Numbered from the stretch's first letter, positions 47,782 to 57,292 are shown. The stretch is 64,000 bases of DNA from Thiobacillus denitrificans (GCA_002343685.1 DDRS01000017.1:362659-426658); one strand, 5' to 3'. The notes: generated by a model not told the origin, from the sequence alone. Translations and numbers: made by a program.

Positions 47782-48837
47782 TCAGCCAGGCAAAGGAAGA
47801 AAAATGGAAAATGAGGTACGGCCAGGACGGCTTTCGCAATCGATGGTGCCGTGGTTTTGCGCGACCAGCGTCTGTGCAACGGCAAGCCCGAGCCCGCTGC
47901 CGCCTTCGCGCCCGGACACCAGCGGAAAGAATATCTGTTCACGGATCTCATCGGGTATGCCCGGGCCGTTATCGATGATCTCGACGCGCATGCCGAGCTG
48001 GTAGCGTCGGCTTTCCAGCGTAATCTGCCGCGCCACCCGAGTCTTGAAAATGATCTCACCCTGGCCATGCATCGCCTGCACGGCATTACGCGCGATATTG
48101 AGCGTCGCTTGAATCAACTGTTCGGCATCGGCCCGGATTTCCGGCAGGCTGATATCGTAGTCGCGGCGGAGCGACATGCTCGGGGTTTCAGCCAGGATCA
48201 GACTGCGGACCCGCTCCAGGACTTCGTGGATATTCACTGCACCAAAACGGGGCATGCGATGCGGGGTAAGCAGCCGCTCCATCAGCGACTGCAACCGATC
48301 GGATTCCTTGATGATGACCTGGGTGTATTCGCGCAAGGATTCGCGCGGCAACTCGTGCTCCAGCAGTTGCGCCGCGCCGCGGATGCCGCCAAGCGGATTC
48401 TTGATTTCATGTGCGAGGTTGCGCAGCAGTTCGCGGTTGGCCTCTTGTTGCAAGCGCGCCTGTTCCAGCCGGGCAATGCGCAGATGCGGATCGACCGCGC
48501 GCATTTCGATCAGCACGGCGTCCTCAGGCTTGTCCAGCGGCGACACGCTGCAGCTGAGCCGGATCGGCGGATGACCGCTCACCACTACATCGAGTTCGTA
48601 TTCGATGACGGTTTCCTGCTGGGCACATGCCGTCTGGACCGCAGCAAGCAACTCGGGGCTGCGCTCGAATACCGTCATGGCGTCATCCTCAAGCAGCAGG
48701 ACGCCGGATATGCCCAGCAAGGTCTCGGCTGCAGGATTGACATATATGATGCGGCGCCCGGCATCCAGAATCATGGTGCCGGTGGAGAGGTAATCCAGTC
48801 CTGAATAATCGGTAGGCGAGAACGGCGGCATGCTCAT
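47782..48837 (-). CDS. ntrB: Nitrogen regulation sensor kinase NtrB
   Basis: The 351-residue kinase has an N-terminal PAS domain (YVNPAAETLLGISG), the H-box NLAHEIKNPLGGIRGAAQLLE and a catalytic domain (IIDNGPGIPDEIREQIF; GGSGLGLAVAQTLV). There is no membrane segment, as expected for NtrB, which answers to PII. The start at 48837 (MSMPPFSPTDYSG) is used; a second ATG lies two codons later. Confidence 0.96.
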   Translation of the reverse strand: MSMPPFSPTDYSGLDYLSTGTMILDAGRRIIYVNPAAETLLGISGVLLLEDDAMTVFERSPELLAAVQTACAQQETVIEYELDVVVSGHPPIRLSCSVSPLDKPEDAVLIEMRAVDPHLRIARLEQARLQQEANRELLRNLAHEIKNPLGGIRGAAQLLEHELPRESLREYTQVIIKESDRLQSLMERLLTPHRMPRFGAVNIHEVLERVRSLILAETPSMSLRRDYDISLPEIRADAEQLIQATLNIARNAVQAMHGQGEIIFKTRVARQITLESRRYQLGMRVEIIDNGPGIPDEIREQIFFPLVSGREGGSGLGLAVAQTLVAQNHGTIDCESRPGRTSFSIFLPLPG

Positions 48838-48960
48838 GCACTCAGATGAAGCACTGATTGTGCCAGAGCGTGGTTGTTGAAGCTTCAACGTCTTCAGACC
48901 ACAGACGGCCTATTAGCGGGTGGGGCTGCCGGCGGCGTCTTGAATACGTGTGCAGGCGAC

Positions 48961-49431
48961 TTACTTCAGATTGGCCAGTTCGCGCTGGATGGAGGTGATG
49001 TTCTGATCGTGTTGCTGCACCGTCGTCCGTAGTTTGCTCACGCGATCGAGGTAGGTGGCGTCGGTCGCCCGTTCGCCCGGCTGCAGGCGTTCGCCCAACG
49101 TCAGCTGACGGCGCGCTTCATCGGCGTTGCGGCGTTCGCTGGACAGCTCATCCTGCAGCACCTGGCGCCGGATATCGTCGCGCCGCTTCTGGGTGCCCGG
49201 ATCGATACGCGGAAAATCCGCCGGGCTGGGTGTATATGCGGCCCGTCTGGGTGCTTTGCCTCTGGCCGGCAGTTGTGTCGGCGCACCGGGCAGGTCGACG
49301 CGCTTGGCGCCTTTCTTGTAGACATCGGTAAATGTCACCTGGCCGTTTTCATCGACGTATTTGTAGATTTCCGCCTGCGCAGGCGCAGCCAGAATCAGGC
49401 ACAGAAGGAAGGGCAAGCGGGCGATGGACAT
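48961..49431 (-). CDS. DUF4124 domain secreted protein
   Basis: The 156-residue protein has a signal peptide (MSIARLPFLLCLILAAPAQA), then the DUF4124 motif EIYKYVDENGQVTFTDVYKKG. A linker and a C-terminal coiled coil follow (QVLQDELSSERRNADEARRQLT; LRTTVQQHDQNITSIQREL). It lies between glnA and ntrB on the same strand, as often seen in betaproteobacteria. Its function is unknown. Confidence 0.88.
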   Translation of the reverse strand: MSIARLPFLLCLILAAPAQAEIYKYVDENGQVTFTDVYKKGAKRVDLPGAPTQLPARGKAPRRAAYTPSPADFPRIDPGTQKRRDDIRRQVLQDELSSERRNADEARRQLTLGERLQPGERATDATYLDRVSKLRTTVQQHDQNITSIQRELANLK

Positions 49432-49515
49432 AGGGCTGAGTGTAGCGTACCCGTTTGCTAACGGACACCGGCCGGCCAATCTTGATCCCGGAATAGCCCG
49501 GCCTGACAGCGCACC

Positions 49516-49541
49516 AAAAAAAGGGCGGCCGAAGCCGCCCT
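49516..49541 (-). terminator. Rho-independent terminator of glnA
   Basis: On the minus strand the stem GGGCGGC-N4-GCCGCCC is followed by seven U residues. It lies 23 bp after the glnA stop codon. Confidence 0.9.
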
Positions 49542-49563
49542 ATTATTTGCACACGTCCTGTGT

Positions 49564-50973
49564 TTACAGCGAGTAATACATTGCGAATTCAACCGGGTGC
49601 GCGGCCATACGGTACTTGGTGACTTCCTGCATCTTCAGTTCGATGTAGGCGTCGATCATGTCGTTGGTGAACACACCGCCACGCGTCAGGAACTCGCGGT
49701 CCTTGTCGAGTTCTTCCAGCGCCATGTCCAGGCTGTGGCAAACCTTCGGGATCTTCGCGTCTTCTTCCGGCGGCAGGTCATACAAGTCCTTGTCCGACGG
49801 ATCGCCAGGGTGGATCTTGTTCTGGATGCCGTCGAGACCCGCCATCATCAGCGCGGCGAAGCACAGGTAGGGGTTGGCCGTGGGATCCGGGAAACGGGTC
49901 TCGATGCGACGCGCCTTCTCGGAAGCGGCGATCGGGATGCGGATCGAGGCCGAACGGTTGCGGGCCGAGTAGGCCAGCATCACAGGCGCTTCGAAGCCAG
50001 GGACCAGACGCTTGTACGAGTTGGTCGAGGGGTTGGTGATCGCGTTCAGTGCCCTGGCGTGCTTGATGATGCCGCCGATGTAGTACAGGCACATTTCCGA
50101 CAGGCCGGCGTAGCCGTTGCCGGCGAACAGGTTCTTGCCGTCTTTCCACAGCGACTGGTGAACGTGCATGCCGGAACCGTTGTCGCCAACGATGGGCTTG
50201 GGCATGAAGGTCGCGGTCTTGCCGTAGGCGTGGGCGACGTTCTGCACGATGTACTTCAGGGTCTGGGTCCAGTCGGCGCGCTTGGTCAGCGTGCTGAACA
50301 CGGTGCCGATTTCGCACTGGCCGGCGGTCGCCACTTCGTGGTGGAACACTTCGACCGGGATGCCGGCCTCTTCCAGCGCCAGCACCATGGCGGCACGGAT
50401 GTCCTGCAGGCTATCGACCGGGGGAACGGGGAAATAGCCGCCCTTGATGCCAGGGCGGTGGCCGGTGTTGCCGTTCTCGAATTTCTCGGCGGACGACCAG
50501 GAGGCTTCCTCGGAATTGATCTGCACGCCGCAGCCCGACATGTTGTCGTGCCAGGTGATGGAATCAAAAATGAAGAACTCGGGCTCGGGGCCGAAGTACG
50601 CGGTATCGGCAATGCCGGTCGACTTCAGGTAAGCCTCGGCACGCTTGGCCACCGAACGCGGGTCGCGCTCGTAGCCTTTGCCGTCGGAGGGCTCGATCAC
50701 GTCGCAGGTCAGAATCAGCGTGGGCTCGTCGAAGAAGGGATCCATGTAGGCCGAATCGGGATCGGCCTTCAGCAGCATGTCGGACGCCTGGATGCCTTTC
50801 CAGCCGGCGATCGAGGAGCCGTCGAACGGATGGCCGTCTTCGAACCAGTCTTCAGTCACGATGCGGGCAGGAATCGAAACGTGCTGCTCCTTGCCGCGCG
50901 TATCCGTAAAGCGCAGATCGACGAATTTCACTTCGCCGTCCTTAATCATCTTGATCACATTGGCCACGGCCAT
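49564..50973 (-). CDS. glnA: Glutamine synthetase, type I
   Basis: The 469-residue enzyme assimilates ammonia into glutamine. Visible motifs are [10 protein letters not shown], the metal-binding [12 protein letters not shown], and the GlnE adenylylation tyrosine region [16 protein letters not shown]. The ATG at 50973 ([15 protein letters not shown]) is the family start. It also detoxifies ammonia released by thiocyanate hydrolase and cyanase. A sigma-54 promoter lies upstream. Confidence 0.98.
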   Translation of the reverse strand: MAVANVIKMIKDGEVKFVDLRFTDTRGKEQHVSIPARIVTEDWFEDGHPFDGSSIAGWKGIQASDMLLKADPDSAYMDPFFDEPTLILTCDVIEPSDGKGYERDPRSVAKRAEAYLKSTGIADTAYFGPEPEFFIFDSITWHDNMSGCGVQINSEEASWSSAEKFENGNTGHRPGIKGGYFPVPPVDSLQDIRAAMVLALEEAGIPVEVFHHEVATAGQCEIGTVFSTLTKRADWTQTLKYIVQNVAHAYGKTATFMPKPIVGDNGSGMHVHQSLWKDGKNLFAGNGYAGLSEMCLYYIGGIIKHARALNAITNPSTNSYKRLVPGFEAPVMLAYSARNRSASIRIPIAASEKARRIETRFPDPTANPYLCFAALMMAGLDGIQNKIHPGDPSDKDLYDLPPEEDAKIPKVCHSLDMALEELDKDREFLTRGGVFTNDMIDAYIELKMQEVTKYRMAAHPVEFAMYYSL

Positions 50974-51063
50974 GCTGAATCTCCTCACACTGAAATGAAT
51001 TGAATTACGACGCTGGATGTCGCCCAAACCCGCCACACAAAACGTCACACAGAAAAGGTGTTA

Positions 51064-51078
51064 GCAGCAACCGTGCCA
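51064..51078 (-). promoter_or_regulatory. Sigma-54 promoter of glnA
   Basis: Minus-strand TGGCACGGTTGCTGC matches the -24/-12 consensus with exact GG-N10-GC spacing. It lies about 90 bp before the glnA ATG. The NtrC-like sites further upstream support its use under nitrogen limitation. Confidence 0.85.
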
Positions 51079-51151
51079 TACCCAAAATCGAGCGCCAGCC
51101 ATTGTGCCATAAGGCTCAAGCCAGGGGATAGTGCGCAACCATTTTCTCTAG

Positions 51152-51199
51152 CGCACCAAAACAAGGCGAAAAAGCCAATATGCGCACCAACATGGTGCA
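51152..51199. promoter_or_regulatory. NtrC-type enhancer sites upstream of glnA
   Basis: CGCACC-N5-GGTGCA at 51183-51199 fits the NtrC dyad TGCACC-N5-GGTGCA except at one outer base. A weaker second site begins CGCACC at 51152 and has a poor right arm. They sit about 75 to 135 bp upstream of the sigma-54 promoter, the usual enhancer distance. Confidence 0.75.
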
Positions 51200-51201
51200 A
51201 A

Positions 51202-51229
51202 TTGCATCGAGCAGGGGGTTTCATATACT
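51202..51229 (+). promoter_or_regulatory. Sigma-70 promoter of the rhodanese gene
   Basis: TTGCAT at 51202-51207 and TATACT at 51224-51229 are 16 bp apart, with the gene ATG at 51259. The strongest NtrC site ends two bases before the -35 box, so NtrC could also influence this gene. Confidence 0.6.
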
Positions 51230-51258
51230 GAATCGACAATAAATAAAAGGACACCGCC

Positions 51259-51714
51259 ATGGGACGCATCACCGAGTTGCTCGACACCGCCCATCATCGT
51301 AGCCAGGCGAATGTCTGGTCATTTGCCGGCGCGTTATTGCCGCACGAAGCGTACGAATTGCTGCAGATCGCCCCCGGAACCCGCTTGATCGATGTACGTT
51401 CCCATGCAGAACTCGAACTCAACGGCGTCATTCCGGGAGCGATGCATGTCGAATGGCAATCCTGGCCCGGCTGGGTCCTCAATCCTCATTTTCTGACTCA
51501 ACTGGCTCAGGCCACCGATCCGGAATCCCTGCTGTTCTTCATCTGCCGCAGCGGCGAGCGCTCGCATCGTGCCGCCGCTGCCTGCACCGAGGCCGGACGC
51601 GGCAGTTGCTACAACGTGCTGGAAGGCATCGAAGGCGAACTCAACAAGGCCACCGGCCATCGCAACGAACTCAACGGCTGGAAACACCGAAGCCTGCCCT
51701 GGACACAAGGCTGA
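51259..51714 (+). CDS. Single-domain rhodanese-like protein
   Basis: The 151-residue protein has a rhodanese domain with an N-terminal helical extension. RLIDVRSHAELELNGVIPGAMHVEW leads to the active loop CRSGERS, with the nucleophile cysteine near residue 96. The six-residue loop is typical of sulfurtransferases. GGACACCGCC precedes the ATG. It is divergent from glnA. The partner is unknown. Confidence 0.9.
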   Translation: MGRITELLDTAHHRSQANVWSFAGALLPHEAYELLQIAPGTRLIDVRSHAELELNGVIPGAMHVEWQSWPGWVLNPHFLTQLAQATDPESLLFFICRSGERSHRAAAACTEAGRGSCYNVLEGIEGELNKATGHRNELNGWKHRSLPWTQG

Positions 51715-51772
51715 CGCGACAGTCCATACAAAAACGCCAGGCGATCGGTTGAGCGGATAAAATACGGCCGCC

Positions 51773-52573
51773 ATGACCGACCGTTACGCCGTATTCGGGC
51801 ACCCGATTGCCCACTCCAAATCCCCGCAGATCCACACCGCGTTTGCCCGCCAGACCGGCCAGGACATGACGTACGAAGCCATCCTCGCGCCACTCGATGG
51901 CTTTGCGGACAGCATCGCTGCCTTCATCGCGGCAGGCGGGTGCGGTGCCAACGTCACTGTGCCATTCAAGGAAGAAGCCTTCAGACTTGCCAGCCGCCTG
52001 AGTCCGCGCGCGCAGCGCGCCGGCGCAGTCAACACGCTGAGCTTCGATGCCGACGGCATCCTCGGCGACAACACCGACGGCGCCGGGCTGGTCGCCGATC
52101 TCACGCGCAACCTGAACTGCACGATCGTCGGCAAACGCGTCCTGCTGCTCGGCGCCGGCGGCGCGGCGCGTGGCGTGATCGAGCCGCTGCTCGACCAGCA
52201 GCCCGCGGCGCTCGTTATTGCCAACCGCACCGTCAGTCGCGCCGAGGAACTCGCCGAGCTGTTCGGCCACGGCGTCCGCGCCTGCGGCTTCGATGCGGCC
52301 GACATCCCTGTCGACCTCGTCATCAACGCCACCGCCGCCAGCCTCGCCGGCGACCTGCCGCCGCTGTCGCCGCGCGTGTTCACCCCGGACACGCTCGCCT
52401 ACGACATGATGTACGGGCGCGACACGCCCTTCCTCGACTTCGCCCGCACACACGGCGCACGCACCGCCGACGGCCTCGGCATGCTGGTCGAACAGGCGGC
52501 CGAAGCGTTCCATCTGTGGCGCGGCGTGCGCCCCGACACCGCCCCCGTCATCGCGGCCCTGCACACAGCATGA
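51773..52573 (+). CDS. aroE: Shikimate dehydrogenase
   Basis: The 266-residue NADP enzyme converts dehydroshikimate to shikimate in aromatic amino acid synthesis. Visible are [24 protein letters not shown], the catalytic region DNTDGAGLV and the NADP motif [17 protein letters not shown]. Its stop overlaps the mtgA start by 4 bp. Confidence 0.97.
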   Translation: MTDRYAVFGHPIAHSKSPQIHTAFARQTGQDMTYEAILAPLDGFADSIAAFIAAGGCGANVTVPFKEEAFRLASRLSPRAQRAGAVNTLSFDADGILGDNTDGAGLVADLTRNLNCTIVGKRVLLLGAGGAARGVIEPLLDQQPAALVIANRTVSRAEELAELFGHGVRACGFDAADIPVDLVINATAASLAGDLPPLSPRVFTPDTLAYDMMYGRDTPFLDFARTHGARTADGLGMLVEQAAEAFHLWRGVRPDTAPVIAALHTA

Positions 52574-53271
52574 TGAAAAAACTGTTCGGCTGGATCGGCA
52601 AGGCCCTTGCCGCCGGGGTCGTGCTGATCCTGCTGTATCAGCTCTGGCTGTTCGCCCATGTGCTGTGGTGGATCGATCACAATCCCAGCATGACCTCGTT
52701 CATGGAAGCGGGCCTGGCACGCCAGCAGGAAAAGAACCCCGACGCCGAACTGCGCCACAAGTGGGTGCCCTATGACCGCATCTCCATCCACCTGAAGCGT
52801 GCCATCGTCGCCGCCGAGGACGCAAAATTCCTTGAACACGAGGGATTCGACGTGGAGGGCATTCAAGTAGCAGTCGAGAAAAACCTGAAGAAAGGCCGCC
52901 TCGTCGCCGGCGGCTCCACCATCAGCCAGCAGCTCGCCAAGAACCTCTTCCTCTCCGGCGAGCGCAGCTTCATCCGCAAGGGCCAGGAAGCCGTCATCAC
53001 GCTCATGATCGAAGCCACCTGGAGCAAGCGCCGCATCCTCGAGGTCTACCTCAACGTCATCGAATGGGGCAACGGCATCTACGGTGCCGAAGCCGCCGCC
53101 CGCCGCTACTACAAGACCTCCGCCGCCAACCTCGGCCGCGACCAGGCCGCCCGCCTGGCCGCCATGGTGCCCAACCCGCGCTGGTACGAGACCCACCGCA
53201 GCTCGCGCGCGTATCAGCGGCGGGTGGCGGTCATCAGTCGGTATATGGGGAGTGCGCAGGTGCCGCGCTGA
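52570..53271 (+). CDS. mtgA: Monofunctional peptidoglycan glycosyltransferase
   Basis: The 233-residue GT51 enzyme polymerises lipid II. An N-terminal anchor ([21 protein letters not shown]) is followed by the catalytic glutamates in [14 protein letters not shown] and by [15 protein letters not shown] and [20 protein letters not shown]. Length and motifs are complete. It forms a coupled pair with aroE. Confidence 0.97.
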   Translation: MMKKLFGWIGKALAAGVVLILLYQLWLFAHVLWWIDHNPSMTSFMEAGLARQQEKNPDAELRHKWVPYDRISIHLKRAIVAAEDAKFLEHEGFDVEGIQVAVEKNLKKGRLVAGGSTISQQLAKNLFLSGERSFIRKGQEAVITLMIEATWSKRRILEVYLNVIEWGNGIYGAEAAARRYYKTSAANLGRDQAARLAAMVPNPRWYETHRSSRAYQRRVAVISRYMGSAQVPR

Positions 53272-53364
53272 GTCAAATACCTCAATGTCGCCCACATAAA
53301 TCTTGGCCTTTTCGTACTTCCCCGTAATGCCGACCTGCCACCACTGTCCCCCAGAAACGATCAC
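53272..53364 (-). pseudogene. Possible gene remnant abutting mtgA
   Basis: Minus-strand translation from about 53364 gives VIVSGGQWWQVGITGKYEKA and then KIYVGDIEVFD, which reads like real protein. It then runs into sequence antisense to mtgA. An in-frame stop lies just before its GTG. The neighbouring lower-GC sequence suggests debris at the edge of an insertion. The rest of the 53272-53493 gap holds nothing I can identify. Confidence 0.3.
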
Positions 53365-53493
53365 TCACTTACGGTAGGTTCGAGCACCAATTGGCTCACC
53401 AGTTCGGATAAATTCAGTAACTGGCTCCTGACAATTTCCGGTTATGCATGAAGAGACACTTCCGCTAGGGAGAGTTCAATATCGGGTCCACAA

Positions 53494-54594
53494 CTAACTT
53501 GCAGTTTCAAAACTAGCCATTAGCCTACGTTTTGTCCATTTTGCAAAGAAGGTCGCTAGGATTTCAAAGCGTCTTTCATGGCTGTGCAGATCATTGGTGC
53601 TCCTATTGAGATTATCGAATTCAACTAACAGAGGATTAATGTCTGTTCCGCCAAGCTTGGTAAGTTCCCGATTCTCTTTCCGAACATTTTGAAAAGCCAC
53701 AAGAAATTCGCGGACTTGATGGGATTTGGACTCCTCCAGACTTCTAATAAACCAATAATAAACAGGAAGAATACCTTCACTGCCCAGGATGTTGTCCCGA
53801 GGTAGGAAGATAGCGGACATTTCATCTAGCACTTCCATCACTCTTCTTGCTGAAAGCTCCAGTTGTATGGGTTCGTTCTTGCTACTTTCCTGAACGAATT
53901 GGTCTAGGTTTCTTTTTTTTGTCTCGACAAATTTTCCGCGGTATTCAATCAAGAGCAGCTTCGCTGCCGCATTTAGATCTGCGCCCCGTTTTACGGAGAA
54001 GGAAATGTTGACGGCAAAGAAATCATGCCTTGAGATCTGGCGCACAATGTCTGGAGCCGGACCATGCATTGCATTTCGTATTTCAGCGCCTGTGAGCGAT
54101 TTACTACGATTCAAACGAATGAAGAGTTCGTTGATTGGATCCTCCGTGTCAGCGAGCACCTCCATAATCGTCAATGGATATGTTTCGAATATTTCGGCAA
54201 TTTCTCCATAGTTATCTTTAAGATCCTTGTAGCCGAGGCCACCTAGATGGAGATCAGGTTGAGCCCTAAAGATGAAATCATCATTTAGAACAATTTTTCC
54301 ATCGAAGAAATCGAAAATCGCTTCAAGCCTTTGTTTCCCATCAATGATTGCGTAGGGCAGGCGACTTTGGTTTAGGGGTGAGTCCCCCCAGGTGAAGTCA
54401 GCCATATACAGTTTGGGTACGTCAAATCCATTCAAAATTGAGTCGATCAGATACGCCTTGTCAGCGTCAGACCATAAACGGCCTCGGCGCTGATAAGGGG
54501 GATTCATGTCTATTTTCGCCCTGCGCGCCTTCCACCATAAGAGTGGCTTCGGATCCATCTGTTGAACTTTGAAACGGGAATGTGGGGCACTCAT
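53494..54594 (-). CDS. DUF262 (GmrSD N-terminal-like) protein
   Basis: The 366-residue protein has the ParB/sulfiredoxin-like DUF262 domain. NPPYQRRGRLWSDADKAYLIDSIL is followed by the DGQQR-type motif as IDGKQRLEAIFDFF and later FIRLNRSKSLTGAEIRNA. No HNH/DUF1524 nuclease half is present. The ATG at 54594 has GAGG eight bases before it. A GTG at 54597 is directly after the upstream stop. It is lower in GC than its neighbours. DUF262 proteins are common in phage-defence loci. Confidence 0.88.
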   Translation of the reverse strand: MSAPHSRFKVQQMDPKPLLWWKARRAKIDMNPPYQRRGRLWSDADKAYLIDSILNGFDVPKLYMADFTWGDSPLNQSRLPYAIIDGKQRLEAIFDFFDGKIVLNDDFIFRAQPDLHLGGLGYKDLKDNYGEIAEIFETYPLTIMEVLADTEDPINELFIRLNRSKSLTGAEIRNAMHGPAPDIVRQISRHDFFAVNISFSVKRGADLNAAAKLLLIEYRGKFVETKKRNLDQFVQESSKNEPIQLELSARRVMEVLDEMSAIFLPRDNILGSEGILPVYYWFIRSLEESKSHQVREFLVAFQNVRKENRELTKLGGTDINPLLVEFDNLNRSTNDLHSHERRFEILATFFAKWTKRRLMASFETAS

Positions 54595-54597
54595 CAC

Positions 54598-55413
54598 TTA
54601 AACCTCAAAACCAAAAACGCGACGCATTTCAGCAGCAAGTCCGTCAAGGTCTGGATATACAACTGACTCCGTAATTCCATAAGCAAGAACGGACTTTCGC
54701 ATAGCGGGGAGAAGATTCTTTTCCAAGACAATCTTGATCAGACAATCGGGAGGAAAATTGTCTTCATCGTATGAAGTTTCCATGGGAACAACGTTGCGCC
54801 CAAAGATCGTAAAGACGCCTCGTTGCGCCACGATCCTAGGGCTGTTATGGGCGCCATAAAGCGCTACGGGATGGTTTAGCATCCCCGAGAATGTTGGCGT
54901 AGGCTGATAAGGCTTCAGTTCGTCACTTTTGGTGGTCAATACATCGCCGTCAAAAGACTGATGTGACAAAGCATGCCGGTTCCAGATTACCGGGTCGAGC
55001 AGCCAAACGGCAGCATCATTCTCGTACTGCGAAATGCCATCGCGGCGAACTTTGAATTTGGCAGTTGTTACAGCGAAGTAGAATGCAACAAATGGATTTT
55101 CGCTCCAATCCAACAGTCGTGTCGGTACACGATAATGCTGCATAAAAAACAGAGTTTCCCAATCGTCAGAGAAAGAACGATCAGAAAATGGAATGCTGCG
55201 CTGTTTAAATCGCGCCATCATTTCAGCTTCTAATTTTGCCCATTCAGCAGGCGTCTTCTTCTTTTTGTGACGATATAAACCCGGGATGAGCGGATGGGAA
55301 CTCTTCCCTGAGCCGCGAAACCATAATGGTTCGCTCCGCCCAGCATGTATGCTCTCCACTGTTTGGACAAACTCCGTAAATGACTGTGGGCGCCTTTCCG
55401 GTACTGATGCCAT
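54598..55413 (-). CDS. FRG-domain protein
   Basis: The 271-residue protein carries the FRG domain. LWFRGSGKSSHPLIPGLYR near 30-48 includes the naming F-R-G. MQHYRVPTRLLDWSENPFVAFYFAV and SPRIVAQRGVFTIFG follow. The biochemical activity is unknown, and the domain is enriched in defence islands. It is directly upstream of the DUF262 gene with no gap, so the two form a unit. Codon use and GC are unlike the surrounding genome. Confidence 0.88.
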   Translation of the reverse strand: MASVPERRPQSFTEFVQTVESIHAGRSEPLWFRGSGKSSHPLIPGLYRHKKKKTPAEWAKLEAEMMARFKQRSIPFSDRSFSDDWETLFFMQHYRVPTRLLDWSENPFVAFYFAVTTAKFKVRRDGISQYENDAAVWLLDPVIWNRHALSHQSFDGDVLTTKSDELKPYQPTPTFSGMLNHPVALYGAHNSPRIVAQRGVFTIFGRNVVPMETSYDEDNFPPDCLIKIVLEKNLLPAMRKSVLAYGITESVVYPDLDGLAAEMRRVFGFEV

Positions 55414-55597
55414 TTTCTACCTTGTCGATTTGATATCCCGGTCCAAGTAACACGGGGGGTTACGGATACATCAAAGGTTTTTAGTTGAGGGATTAAGTGT
55501 TTGATACGGCCTTGCATACACAGCCATCCCCTTCTTTTTATTTACTTCCCTTACGATATTCCCAACTGCTTCGACTGGGCGACACAGAAAACGTCCC

Positions 55598-56971
55598 TCA
55601 GGCTTCCTTCCGCTGCCGGGCAGGAAGCGTCTGCTGGAAGGGCTTGCGCCGTTCGAAATAGCGCAGTGCGTGATAAGTGCCAAAACCGAGCGCGCCCATC
55701 GCCAGCGTGAAGGCACCGTAGGAGATCGGCCATGGGATGCCTGCGGTCATCATCGAGAATTCGGACATGCCGCCGATGCCGGCGATGATGTTGATCGGCA
55801 CGAACACGACCGAAATCGCGGTCAGCTTGGACACGCGCTTGTTCTGGTTGATGTTGATGAAGCCGACGGTGGCGTCCATCAGGAAGTTGATCTTGTTGAA
55901 TAGGAAGGACGTGTGGCCGTCGAGCGATTCGATGTCGCGCAGGATCTGCCGCGCATCGTCGTGCTGTTCCGTCGTGAGCAGGCGGCCGCGCATTAGGAAG
56001 GACAGCGCGCGGCGGGTGTCGAGCACGTTGCGGCGGATGCGGCCGTTCAAGTCCTCGCCCTTGGCGATTTCGGACAGGATCTCGGCCGCTTCGTCGTCGC
56101 TGACCTGCGGCGACAGTACCTGGCGGCCAACGCGTTCGAATTCCGCGTAGACGTCTTCGAGCGCGTCGGCCGAGTATTCGACGTCGGCGCCATAGAGGTC
56201 GAGCAGGACGTCCTTGCCGTCGGAGACATAGCCGGGCTGGGTCCGGGCGCGCAGGCGCTGCAGGCGGAACACCGGCAGCTCCTCGTTGCGCACCGAGAAC
56301 AGGATGTTGCGGTGGAGGATGAAGGCCACCGGGACGTTGCGCGAATCGCCCTGCTTGTCGAGCAGGAAGTTCGAGCTCATGTGCACCGCATCGTTGTCGT
56401 CGATATAGAAGCGCGCGCTTTCCTCGATGTCGGTGACCTCTTCCGGGTCGGGCAGGTAGAGCTCGAAGAACTCGCCTACCCAGGCGCGCACGCTTGCGGT
56501 GGGCGCGACGAGATCGACCCACATCGGGTTGACGTTGGCCAGGTCGGCACGGCTGTCGATGCGCACCTGGCTCAGCCGGCCGTTCTTCAGTTCGAAGGCC
56601 GAGAGCATGTTGCGCGCGCTGCTGTGGGGACGCGCCTCCAGCAGTTCGGCGCGCACGTCGTCCGACACGATTTCCAGGACCAGTTCGCAGCGGTTCTCTT
56701 CGACTTCCTGCCAGGCGGCAAGTCGGTCTTCTTCCGGCAAGGCCTCGATGACCCGCGCAATCTCGCCGACCGACAGGCGGCGCAGCAGGTTGTGCAGCTC
56801 GACCAGATGCTGCCGGTGCACCAGGCCTTCGACCAGTTCATGGCGCGGCATGTCCTGCTTCTGCACCAAGGCTTCGACGCGCCGCTGGCGCGCGAGCAGC
56901 AGCTGCACCTCGCTGAGGTGCTGCTCCAACTGGTTCTGCGCGCGCGGGCGTTGATCGACGGGTTCCGACAT
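55598..56971 (-). CDS. CorA-family divalent cation transporter with MgtE_N-like domain
   Basis: The 457-residue protein begins with an MgtE_N-like helical stretch (LLRRLSVGEIARVIEALPEEDRLAAWQEV, residues about 60-90). The CorA soluble domain follows, then two C-terminal membrane helices. The CorA signature GMN before the loop is replaced here by GMSEF (AGIGGMSEFSMMT). The start at 56971 (MSEPVDQRPRAQ) was chosen because the upstream extension overlaps the next gene and reads as non-coding. The substrate is likely Mg2+ or Co2+. Confidence 0.88.
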   Translation of the reverse strand: MSEPVDQRPRAQNQLEQHLSEVQLLLARQRRVEALVQKQDMPRHELVEGLVHRQHLVELHNLLRRLSVGEIARVIEALPEEDRLAAWQEVEENRCELVLEIVSDDVRAELLEARPHSSARNMLSAFELKNGRLSQVRIDSRADLANVNPMWVDLVAPTASVRAWVGEFFELYLPDPEEVTDIEESARFYIDDNDAVHMSSNFLLDKQGDSRNVPVAFILHRNILFSVRNEELPVFRLQRLRARTQPGYVSDGKDVLLDLYGADVEYSADALEDVYAEFERVGRQVLSPQVSDDEAAEILSEIAKGEDLNGRIRRNVLDTRRALSFLMRGRLLTTEQHDDARQILRDIESLDGHTSFLFNKINFLMDATVGFININQNKRVSKLTAISVVFVPINIIAGIGGMSEFSMMTAGIPWPISYGAFTLAMGALGFGTYHALRYFERRKPFQQTLPARQRKEA

Positions 56972-57139
56972 GGCGCGTATTCTACGCTCGACGACTCGTT
57001 CAAGGCACCGCTTCGGACTGCGAATTGGCGACAAAATGCCATGCCGCCGGGAATCCGAACCGGAGGCGCCCATCCCGCCAGAATCGACGCCAGCGAACCA
57101 GGGCGCGTTACAATCGCGGGGCTTTTCACTATCCGCCCC

Positions 57140-57292
57140 ATGACCGAAAACCCCGAAAACCCGCCGCGGCACATTATTCAGGAACGCGTGAAGTACGATC
57201 CGGCCATCGGCGCGTCGGGACGGCTCACCGTCATCCCGGACAGCCTGGGCTTCGTCATCTTGCTCGGGCTCGCCACCCTGTTGCTGCTATGA
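57140..57292 (+). CDS. Small membrane protein of unknown function
   Basis: The 50-residue protein (MTENPENPPRHIIQERVKYD) has a polar N-terminal half and one C-terminal membrane helix (LGFVILLGLATLLLL). Its stop overlaps the msbA start by 4 bp (ATGA), a strong sign that it is translated. It may stabilise or regulate MsbA; that is an inference. Confidence 0.65.
   Translation: MTENPENPPRHIIQERVKYDPAIGASGRLTVIPDSLGFVILLGLATLLLL

Noticed and set aside
53373..53388. GGTAGGTTCGAGCACC as a tRNA T-arm and attachment site for the low-GC insert
   Set aside because: No matching acceptor, D-arm or anticodon stem could be found around it.
55414..55597. Small gene or attachment site between the FRG gene and the CorA-type gene
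   Set aside because: Only short frames without start signals were seen, and no direct repeat matching the other edge of the insert was found by eye.
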